Source of the DNA: Paracentrotus lividus
Lineage: Eukaryota; Echinodermata; Echinoidea; Camarodonta; Echinidae
Length of the DNA stretch: 64,000 bases
NCBI GenBank assembly: GCA_940671915.1
Contig: CALNVZ010003434.1
Coordinates: 28,054,288 to 28,118,287, forward strand
Direction: 5' to 3'
Shown here: one piece after another, positions 45,901 to 57,900 of the stretch
Numbering within the stretch: position 1 is the stretch's first letter
How the letters are laid out: every line of letters begins with the position of its first letter
Translations under genes and position numbers: made by a program
The notes under the pieces: generated by a model
Seen by the model: the letters and a program-made list of their open reading frames with translations, nothing else
Database searches by the model: none
What the model was told of the DNA's origin: nothing

Positions 45901-48900
45901 GAATCGTTGTGGGATGTTCAATAATGCACCTCATTTTTAAGGAAAGTTTGAACAATCTTTAGCTTCAAGGTAACGAGAAAATTGACAAATTAGCTACCCG
46001 CTCCGACATAAAACTCGCAAAACCATATCAAATTATAAACCACCTATACCCTAAGTTTATGATTCTTTACAATTTTTTGTACATGACGCTATCCCAGACT
46101 TGATTTTTTATACGCACGCTTCACTCTAGTCAGCGGAGCAGAATAAGTTTAATTAATGAGTCATATCTCTCATTTCAACCCATTCACATGATTCACGTGT
46201 CACCTGGAGGTATATATTATTGTGCATCCTCTTAAGGAGCCTGGACATAAAAGTGTTATATTTAGTAAGTTGATATTCTAAAGATGACATAATCATTGAG
46301 GGGGATGTCTTTGTAAATACAATATCATAGCCCCGTAGCCCCCGCCTCCTCCTTATTTGCCCATCAATGGAAATAGACACACCCTAAACATCTCAATGTA
46401 CATTCTACTCTATGAAGTTTAGACGTTGAGGTCGAGAAAAAGAAAGTGCATGTCTATTTTGCCATTGTTGTTCAATCTAGGAGGGGGGGGGGGGTATGAT
46501 ATTGTACTTACAAAGCCTTCCTCCTCCCCTCTTCCTACTTCAATGATTGTGTCATCTGTAGAATACCAACTATAAGTAGATATAACGCCTTTTCCCTTTC
46601 TTTTAAAAGTCCAGACCCCTAAAGAGGGTGGACATCTAAATGTATAGATCCCTCCAGATGACACTTGAATGGGCTTAAACGAGAAATATTTCGTTGGATA
46701 AAACAAAAAGAATTGTAGGAAATTTAGCAAAAATGGCCCGATGTGAAGCCCCCGCCCAGACACACCCCATGTCACCTGGGGAGTTCTGAAATGTTACACA
46801 CAATGATCATAGTGGATTAACATTACATTGGTTACCCAAAGTTGCGGAGAGTAGGGAAAGGTTTCGCACCGATTTGGAGAGTTGAAAATTAACTCGGAGC
46901 TTCCTTTGCAAACATGGCATATCTCTAGCGAACTATACCTGATTCGGCATTTGCCAACTCCACGCAACGCTCTGCACCTCACCAAGTGAAGTGTGGCCTC
47001 AGCAGAACGCCCCAATTAATTACCTTTATAGATCAGTTCTGATCCTGACCGGCATACCTTGCTACCCCATCGAATGTAGATTGCACCCGACGCGCTTTCT
47101 GGTAAATCGTATGCAGAAATAAAATGGAGTAAATAAACATCACCGATTTCTCTCTGTGAAGGAATTTAAGGCTTAACAGATATTGATATTACGGCCATTT
47201 GGATTCAATTTTTTTTTTTTGGAGGGGGGGGTGGGGTGAGGAGAGTGAGGTGGTGCTGTGTTCAAAATATATTCTGCACACAGGAGGCCTTCTCCTCTCG
47301 GCGATATCTAAATGGCAATCCATCTCACACTACAAATATATTTGTACATATTCTGATTAATTTTCTAATTATTAGTTGGTCTCCTGAATTTCAGAAATAA
47401 ATAGTTAAATAGATATCATTTTTGACCTTCGGCCATCAGGAAGATCGTCATCTATATCGACCATAGGAATAGGGTTTAGTCGGTTATTCAGGTCATCCAT
47501 GAGATCAAGTCATCCATCAAGATTTTTTGTTTCCCATGGGAAACAAAACATAATTATGAAAAGTTGGCTTTAGTTTGGTGTTGCATTAAGCCGTCTTTGC
47601 AGAGCAAGACTAAATTTATTTTCTCCCGATGGTGTTTTTTCCTTTTCTGACTCTTTGTTGGTATGGCCATTTTCATTGTCAAGAGAGATAAACAAAGCTT
47701 GTAAACAATATTTTTGTTAGTCACTGATAATCCCCATTGCAGTTCTCAAATTTCGTTGTTTGGCCTTTATTGTTCTTTTGTCCTGCCATTTAATACAAGT
47801 TTATTCTTGTGAGACAGGTGAGTTCTGAATAATGACAAACCGCGTTCACACGGTATGGAAAATGGAATTCACAAAGTCGGGACAAATACCTTGTAGATTT
47901 ATTGGCGCATTGAGCCCATCTTGGCCGGGTAGGCCGTTGATCCCATCTGGTCCTGGAGGACCTTGTGGTCCAGGTGCGCCAGCAGGACACAGGAAACATT
48001 GTCCTAAGAGTGATCGACAAACAGAAATTTCTCAAGGCTAATTACATCATTGTTTTTCCATTATAATAAGGGTTTGAAACGTTGGAATAAACAGACAGTT
48101 CTGATCCTTTATTTACTTATTAATCTTCTTTTTTTTTTTAGGGTTGCTCCTTAAATGATTTAGATAATTTTTTCTTGGAGACCCTTCATTCTAGTAATAA
48201 AAACATATAGGCCTACCGTTGTATGTTCTTATCATCATGTGCCAGTATGCCACAACATACAACGAATTTGAACGAGTTGCAAATGATTGACTGCTGAACT
48301 TTGAAAATTTGCGTTGAAGAGTAGATAGGTATTTAACGCCTATATATATTCTGTGACGAACACGTACGCGCGCACGAACTCGATCTTCTACAAGTCGAAT
48401 AATCCTCTAAGTGTTTTCGTTCAGATATGGCTTGTATATTCAAGTCAACTGATCATGTATTTTGTCAATCTTGTTTTGTATTGCTGTACAGTGCGTCCCG
48501 AAAAGAACTATACACTTTTGAAATGGCTGCCAAATAAAAAAAATATATGATTTTAGGTAATGAAATTTACATGTATGGAAAGCTCATTATTCCAACTTTC
48601 ATATGACACCAAAAAGTCCGAAAATAAGTCATGCATGAATGAGCAGCGTTCACTTTTGTAAAGGGTATGAAAATTAGGGTGCGCAGGAATTGCCCTACCA
48701 ATTTGTATGAGGAAAGTCATTTGGATCTTATGGAATTGAGGATGATATGCAAAATTACTGATCGATTATGATGAGTTGGGGTTTGCTGAGTGAAATTTGT
48801 GGAATTGGGGATTACAATTTCATGCATGAGTGAACAGGAATATGTACTTCCTATTATAGCATTGTAACTTTCCAAGTTGTATTCAGTGGTGGTAGTCAGG

Positions 48901-51900
48901 ATGGGGTGCAGAACAGGTGAGATGCAGGGTAAGATATTTGATCACTTTTGATCGTTTTCATGATCTTTTGAATTGTCTGAATGTCCAACATCAGTGACAT
49001 TTTTTTTTCAACAAACAAGTTGTGCATCGAAAGAGGAGGAGGACACGTTGAGCATTGAACGTACAGACTTTTATTTTAATTTTGCATTATCAGATTTTCC
49101 CCCTCCTTTTTGTTTTGTTACAGGATGGATGAAACAAGTGTAAAATCGAAAAGAACAAAATTCAACTGAAAATAGAGACTGACATGTTAATTTCACAAAT
49201 TTGTGTTACACTGTACCACATTCCTTTACAAAAGTCCAAATTGCTAAAATGACTGGATAGTTGGTTGGTTGATCAATTGAGTTGATTGATTTATCGGATT
49301 ACAGTAAGACATGGTGATTGAAATAACTGTATGAAGATGATGTAATGCTTGATTGATTAGTTGAAACATTTGGAGACTGGTACACTGTTGATGAAGTGAT
49401 TGCTAGCTGGGTGTTGATTGTGACTATGTGATTATGTGACTGATTGATTGATAGATTGATAGATTGTCATCAACCATCCCAATTTGGGTAAATGTGAGTA
49501 GACCGGGATGCGGGAAGGTAGTCAGGATACTTGGAGTAGAAACCAATGAATATGAATGGTCAAAAACACACCCATGCAAAAGAGAGAAAGAGATAGATAG
49601 AGAGGGAGGGAGACAGGGAGAGGAAGAAAGAAGAGAGAGGGATGAAGACAAAGAGAGAGAGAGAGAGAAAGAGGAAGGGAGAGAAAAGGAAGAGGGAGAG
49701 AGAGAGAGAGAGATTAACACTGAAGGACCTCACTAAATATACCTTGGAAAGTTACAATGCAATAATAGGAAATACATATTCCTGTTCACTCATGCATGAC
49801 ATTGTAATCCCCAATTTCACTTAGCAAACCCCAACTCATCATAAATGATCAGTAATTCTGCATATCATCCTCAATTCCATAAGATCCAAATGACTTTTCC
49901 TCATACAAATTGGTAGGGCAATTCCTGCGCACCCCAATTTCCATACCCGTTACAAAAGTGAACGCTGCTCATTCATGCATGACTTATTTTCGGACTTTTT
50001 GGTGTCATATGAAAGTTGGGATAATGAGCTTTCCATACATGTAAATTTCATTACCTAAATGATATATTTATTATTTGGCAGCCATTTCAAAAGTGTATAG
50101 TTCTTTTTGGGACGCACTGTATAGGTCTAAACCTTATATGAAGTTAATTATCTTATACAATCCATTAATCATATATGATAATGGTTTATATGCATACCGG
50201 CAAACGTGGGGCATGCGTTTTGACTAGATACGTTTGAACTAGACTGCTGGACATCGGGCAATGATGGAGATGATGTTGACGGACTTGATTGCGGGCTGAC
50301 ATCCCTCTCTACCCTAATCTTTGTCAATCTTTCTTTTTCAACAGCTTCCTAAAGAATAGAGGAAAATTTGGTTGATGCATAAAAATCACTCATTAAAATG
50401 TGTAGCTAATGGATTGCCTTGGACATGAGATTTTTCTAATTATAGGAGCTAACCTGTGACAGCACATTCTAAACACATTAGGCCTATACAGACCATGCAT
50501 ACCTTTATACAGAATCTACAGAAGTTATACATTTGTTGTTCCTAAAGTTGAAGTTTAAATGTTGGGGTATGATGTTACGTCTTTTATTGCCTGATTGTAA
50601 CGATGTCATTGAAAGAAATGTGGGCATGTTGATCAATATCATTTTCGTGCATACATTTTCATCAAAATGGAAACTACAATAATCACAACGGTGACACGAC
50701 ATTTGCACAGCGACAATAGTTATAATAGTGTTGGGGTTCAAATACATGACTGTATATAGGGTTCAATGTTAGGTTTACGGTTATATTTAGGAAAGGGTAT
50801 TAAATGTAGTGTTGGCACCGAATGCTGAGAATCCCATGGACTGGAGTTTGACATCATGCTTGGTAAAGTACAGGGAAAGAGAAGAAGAGGGAGGCAAAGA
50901 ATAAGATGGTTTGAAGGCATGACCAAAGAAACAGACCAGTCCCTTGGAGCTTTATGTAAACTAACGCAAGACAGAAGAACCTGGAGAAGTTATGTCCATG
51001 TGGTCACCAGGAGTCGAAGATGGCACATATCAACAAAATTGAGCTCACATGAGGGAGCGAAATAACCAAGTGAAATGTGCGTTCTATACAGTGCGTCCCA
51101 GATAAAAGTATACCCAACTTTGAGAGTCTCATATTAAAATTGTATAACTTATGTGTAAATAATTTTAATTTCATGACAAGGAGTAACTCATATTCTATCT
51201 AATGATACCAAAATCATACCGATACTGTCATGGATGATTGAACACTCGAGTGTTTAAAAACATTGGTCAAAAGTGATCTGTACCAAGTTGTCTGAGAAGC
51301 AGCCCTGGCTTTCTGATCATTCATTGTTTGTTTGAGGTCAGCCTTCATGAGTCCATTCATTTAATAGGCACAAAGGATTATTTGAGCTATATTGAAATGC
51401 AAGGGCTGCTTTTGCTCAAACTTGGGACAGGGCACTTTGAACGCTTGTTTTTTAAAGCCCAACTGCTTAGTCATCCGTCACAACACAGGTATAAGTTTGG
51501 TATCATTGAAACGAATATGAGTTGCTCTTTATCATGATATATATTTCAAGGTCACGCAAGCTATAATATTTTAATATCAGGCTCTCAAAGTTGGGTATAC
51601 TTTTTTCTGGGACGCACTGTATATTAATTGATAGGCCTATTGAAATTTTGTATTCAACATTATTTAAGATGTGAAAGCTACAGGTTGTGAAGTGTAAGTG
51701 CCTGCGCTCAAATCCTTCGAAATCCGATCAATCAGCAATGGTTTGCCATAAATATTATATGAACTAGGATGTGTAGTCATCAAAGCAGAAAACCACTGGA
51801 TAGAGAACCTTATCTTCTTCGTCAAAAACCCGGAATTCGAAGTTCAAAATCTTATCAACGTAAGACTGGTTCAACATAGAAACCAATGGACGAAAACCCA

Positions 51901-54900
51901 AGCACCATTCCTGTACATAAACCCATAAGCCCAACCACGGACGACAACGCACCCCGCCCTATACAAGAGGACAGTGACACCATGGGGTCAAACGGTGAGT
52001 CTACGACTACGTCAGTCAATCGCACTGAATTTTTAGATTCCATTGACAAGATCATGAAGAAACTTGATGACGTAAATTTCAATGTCATGTCCATGCGAGG
52101 AGAAATTGCCGAAATCCGTAAAACGCTTACAGAAGTGAAACCTCCGCTGCAGCTACTGCTGCGAGCCTAGAAAAATTAGAAAATATTGCTTTGCCAAAAG
52201 TAAGGAAGGAGGGAGAAGAAAGTGTGAATGAGCTTAGAGATCTAATTCTTGCAATGGAAGTGCATGATAGGAAAATGAATCTGCTTATTACCCAGGGAGC
52301 AAAACCCCATATTTTTGAAGGAGCTGACATGTCGAGATATAAAAAGTAGTCCTATCTAGGATGGTTGTATGGACCCTAACCAACATCGCTAGGGCGGACT
52401 ACTCTTCAGATCAGCTGCAGGAGGGTCCCTACAGGTGGGGGCGTCCAAAATAACCGCCCCTTTTACAAAAAATAGTATTCTGAACAAACATGGTTGAAGC
52501 AAAGTTTCAAATACATTGAGTTTGGTATCAAATTAAAGATAATAAAATTTCCTACAATTTTGTACTATTTTTGATACTAATCATATTTAGTAAAGGTAAA
52601 ATTTTAAGCGTTAAACTTGATTTTTCTCACTTTCTTCAAAAAATTAATTTTTATCTATTTATTGTTTTACCTCGTGTAATAATCATGTCAAGACCTGAAG
52701 CGCGAAACTTTTCAGAAATGTGCCCCCAATGTATAGACAAGAGTATGTGAAAAAGAAAAAGCAATACATTTTTCCAAAAAAAAGATATAACGCTATAAAG
52801 TTACGACTGCAATATACGGAAAACGACGTTTTTGCCCCATTTATGTGGAAAACCGATACATACACGTGTAATACCCTATTACATTGCGCGCATGTGTATT
52901 GCACGGCGTGATCTAAAAAGTATTGCATGAATATGCAAGTTTCCATAAAGGTTTTTAAAAAATGGACTTCTCGACCAATCTGTTGTGAAGGGGAGGGGAT
53001 GGGGAGGGGTAATGAACACAGGACCAATTTTTGGGGCGGTAGATGTTAATATTATTAACTTGTTTTTAATCAAATTAATGAAATTGTGCTTGTGCAATAT
53101 ATCGGTTGTTATTTGGCGCATGGAGAAAGAGCTTTATGATTATTGCAGTCACAGATACGTTGTTGGGTTTTATTTTGCTAAAGGTTGACTTTCCAGTGAG
53201 TAGACAGTGCACTGATATATACATAAAGGCCTATTTATACCGAAAACAACATGCCCCCAGAGGCCGCGGAGCCGGGGATGGGGCTGGGGGCTGCAGCCCC
53301 ACTTTCGTCAGTAACGTGTACAAAAACGCAAAAACGGCCATAATTTAACAACCTAATATTATTATGATGATTATAATCATGATTATGATTATGATTATCA
53401 GTCAACATGTTGGGGGGTGATCTACAAACAGGGCCCACTTTGGGGCGGCAGTTAGACATTCTAGTATACTGTACTTTTACATCGTGTCTTTTTCAGTATA
53501 AAATAATGGAAATTTACTTTGAAATTTATTTGTTTTTATTTTTTATTTTAATACTTTTTCTGAACATAGAAACAACAAGTCAAAGCCTCGACATGGGTAA
53601 AAAGTACCGTGATTTTTTTTATTAATACAACGAACATATGGATGAGCTTTTTTCACATTTATACTTCAGACCTGTTGTATATTTGCTTTAGGGCCTACTT
53701 ATCCTATGTAGATGTAGGCTTACTTTCAGACAAACACTATTAGCACTATATACTTAACAGTCTGAGGAAACAAGAGAATATTTTCTAATTCAGGGTTTTT
53801 AAGCACCATGAGCGCCGAAAGGCGGACATGTGCACTATAGAAGTAGCCAATATTATTATTATGCCACTATTATTATAATAATAATAATAATAATAATTAT
53901 TTTATTATTATATATTGTTGATCTTCTCTTTAATATAATTACATCATCAATACACATTTGGGTTAGGCATGATTCTATGAGTATGGGCAATATGAATTTA
54001 TTGACTGACAAATGACTCCTTTTGTTAGTTAATACTAGCCACATTGAAAGAGGGAAAGAAAGGTTAGAAGCTGTTAGACAGACTTAGGAAACCTCTTTAT
54101 CATATTTTTATTTGAACAGGTTCGCCATTATTGTAACCTGCTTTACTGCAATTATGAGTCAAGTACATGAATTTAGCAATCGGGATATTGTGGATCAAAC
54201 TTGAAAGTAGAGAGGGGGCACAGGGAAAGGGGCGGGCACTTTTTCTGAATGGTGGGTACTTTCAGCAAGTGGCGTAAAGAGCGGAATATTAAAATTGGAA
54301 TAGACTGTGAACCAAGACCAGAAATTAGTCAAGAACTTTTTTTTAGCTTTAGTCCATACCAGTGGCGGATCCAGGATTTCATTACAGGGGCCCTTTTTGG
54401 CCTTTGGTCATCAAAGAGGTCATCTCGAATCAGCCATAGGGGTAAGGTTAGGGGCTCAATCGGCCCGCCTGTCCATTTTTCTTTTTTCCCTTTTATTTGC
54501 TAGGGGGGGGGGCGGCCGCTGGGTTCCCCCTGGATCCGCGCCAGCATACTCCCTATCCGAGCCCTCTCAGGACGACACTGTTGATTTCAATTGTCGACAA
54601 CACACTTGAAATATATTTGTCTCTTGCATAGCAACAAGCGAAGAGCTTGTTTAATTCAACCATGATGCTTGTGACCTCTTCATGCGAGGTTGAGGAAAAT
54701 TTGGGGTTTGAAAATGTATCAAAAAGTGCCCTTTTTTAGATTTTTAGATTTTTAAAATTTTACAAGGTTTTTTTTTTTTTTAAGGAGCACTATTAATTTA
54801 GAAAAGGGGCACGATATATTACTATTGAAAGAGGCACATTTGTCATGTTTGTGATGCCTGAAAAAGTGAGTTGCACTGTACAACCTGCCCTCCCAGTTTC

Positions 54901-57900
54901 GCTTGTAGGCACCCTCCTTCAGCTGCCTATCGAAACAATCCGAAGAATATCGGTTTGGGTCTATAACAACCATTCCATATAACCATTCACGAAAACCAAC
55001 GATTTATCTTACCATCGGATACCAAAAAGATACATTGTAAATATATGCAAAGTACACTGTTCAATGTGTTCATAAACGTTGGATTTTATTATTATTATTT
55101 TATTATTATTATTATTATTATTATTATCATTATTATTATTATTATCATTATTATTATTCTAATTATTATTATTAAGCTTCAGCCACATAATTTTGCTCTG
55201 GTTTGAAATCTTAAGTTTTAATCCCAAATCTGTTTGATAAAATCCTGTAAGAAAAACTTCTATTTTCAAAATCACACTCCACCAGGTATGGGGAGGGGCA
55301 GGGGCCGGGAAGCGTTTTTGAAAATGGAGGGGCTGAGCCGAAACGAGGGGGGGGGGGGGGGCTGAACAGGTGCTAAAATCACAAATCTATGGCCATTATC
55401 CGCGTTTTTGTACACGTTTACTGACAAAAGTGAGGGATGCAGCCCCCAGCCCAACCCCTGGCTCCGCGGCCTCTCTGCCGCCCAAAATTGGTCCCGTGTT
55501 CATGTCCCCCCCCCCCATCCCATCACCTTTCACAACAGAATGGTCGAGAAGCCATTCTTTATTCACCTTTATGGAAACTTCCATATTCATGTAATAATAC
55601 TTGTTAGATCACGCCGTGTAATACACATGCGCGCACGGTAATAGGGTATTACACGTGTATGTATGGGTTTTCACATAAATTGGGCAAAAACGTCGTTTTT
55701 CCGTATATTGCAGTCGTAACTTTATAGCAATATATCTTTTTATTGGAAAGAGTATTGCTTTTTCTTTTTCACATACTCTTGTCCATGCATTGGGGCACAT
55801 TTCTGAAAAGTTTTGCGCTTAAGGTCTTGACATAATTATTACACGAGGTAAAACAATAAATAAATAAAAATTAATTTTTTGAAAAAAATGAGAAAAATCA
55901 AGTTTAACGCTTAAAATTGTACCTTTACTGAATATGATTCTTATCAAAAATAGTACCAAGTTATAAGACATTTTATTATCTTTAATTTGATACCAAACTC
56001 AATGTATTTAACACTTTGCTTCAACCATTTTTGTTCAGAATACTAATTTTTGTAAAAGGGGCGGTTATTTTGGACGCCCCCACCTGTAGGGACCCTCCTG
56101 CAGCTGATCTGAAGAGTAGTCCGCCCTAGCAATGTTGGTTAGGGTCCATACAACCATCCTAGATAGGACTACTTTTTATATCTCGACATGTCAGGTCCAC
56201 CCTACTTGCTCCCTGGGTATATTGTATGGTGTGGCCAAAAGCAGCGATGAATGTGTTTCAAATGTCGTCAGAAAGAGTTTTCAGGAGATAGGTTTTTCAC
56301 AGGAAGAAGCTCAGAATATCCTTTTAGCACATGCTCATCGACTTCCCCGACGACTTCAACCAGGAGAGGATAGGATACCTACACCGGATCCAATCATCGT
56401 GCGTTTCGCACTTATGAGAGACATGAAGGATATTTTTAAATCTGCTGTAAGACATTGCAGACAATTAATGAAGCGTCGAATTTTTTTGCTTTTTGAATGT
56501 GGCAGATACATTACTTCTTTCCAATAGGGATTGATCGGATTTTTAGGGATCGGCGCAGAATAAGGGTCACTTGTGGCTTTCTTGTTGTTGCGTCTTGTCT
56601 CGCTTATCGAGACATATGTGTTTTGTGTGTTTAGTTTTGTAGTTAGTGTTAGTTGTTTGATGTTTAAAAAAATAAAAAACTCCACAGGATTTGATGTTCA
56701 TAGTTTCATGTTTAACCTGATATATGACAGGTAGTTTCAGTATTGTTTCTTTAAACTGTCGAGGTTTGGGTAATCATGATAAAAGATGTGATGTTTTAGA
56801 ATATGTCAAATCTAAAAAGTTTCAAATTTGCTGCTTGCAAGATACTCATTTTATAGTTGACGATGAAGCTAATATCAAACGTTTTTGGGGGAGATAATTA
56901 TTTTTTCAGTCACAAAACATCCAATGCAAGGGGTGTTGCAATTTTGTTTGGGGAAGGAATACAATTTAATTTAAATCAAATTGAAAGATCAAGATCAGTA
57001 GAAGGAAATTTCGTTGCTCTAGACATAGAAATGTATGATTATAAAATAACGTTAATCTCATTATACGCCCTAATCATACATGTTAATTTTTATGCAGATA
57101 TTTGAAAGAATTGCTCTAGAATTTAACAATCCATTAACAATTTTATGTGGGATTGGAACTTGGTCCAGATTTTGATAAGGACACATGTAACTATTTCATC
57201 TGAATAACCCAAATGCTAAGAAAAAGGTTGATCAAATTAAAAATGATTTGATTTTAGTAGACCCCTGGAGAGAACTACATATCGGAGAAAAATGTTACAT
57301 GGCGCCAACCAATCTTTTAAGGCGGCCAGACTGGATTATTTTTTAGTAACATCTGAATTAATGTCGCTTGTTAACAAAATAGAAAACTGCCAGGATATAG
57401 ATCTGATCATTCTTTGGTAAAGTTATCGTTGAATTTAAATCAATTTTAAATTGTCCGAGCTATTGGAAATTCAATAACTCATTGTTAAGGGTGATGAGTA
57501 TGTAAAACAAACTAAAGATGTTATTCAACAAACGATTAAGACATATTCAGTCCAACATAAAATGATTTAATTATGAATGAAACAGCGAGGACAAGCTACC
57601 CAATGTGAGTTTACAATAAGTGATCAACTATTTTTTATACGTTGTTGACTGTAATCAGGGTGGAAAAATTTCATATTCAGCTAACAAAAAGAAAAGATTG
57701 GTAAATTTAGAAAACGATTTGGAGAAAGAAATTGAACTTGGAAAAGGCTTTGTTATCTAAAACAAGATAAAGATATGGATTTGATACATTAAATGAGAAA
57801 AAAAACTCGTTTGGAATCCTTGAGAAAAGAAAAACTGGAAGGAATAAAGATGAGATCAAAAATAAAATGGATGGAATTCGGCGAGAAACCATCAAAATAT

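Larger units (their letters stand above)
52291..56217. mobile_element. 3.9-kb foldback element inserted in LINE ORF1
   Basis: Starts CCCAGGGAGCA and ends TGCTCCCTGGG. The inverted arms run 52291-53044 plus 53258-53348 on the left and ~55380-56217 on the right. Matching blocks include GACATGTCGAGATATAAAAA, GCAGGAGGGTCCCTACAGGT and AAAACGACGTTTTTGCCC. The left arm has an extra ~210-bp insert (53045-53257). TA at 52289-52290 and 56218-56219 is the target duplication; removing the element and one TA restores the LINE frame (LLI-ILYGV). The arm itself contains a member of the CAGGGGCCGCGGAGC MITE family. The centre has ATT microsatellites and a CAGTGGCGGATCCAGG MITE but no transposase. Confidence 0.88.

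Noticed and set aside
49464-49824. ORFs with EREREKE repeats
   Set aside because: (GA)n microsatellite in the core of the 48489-50119 foldback.
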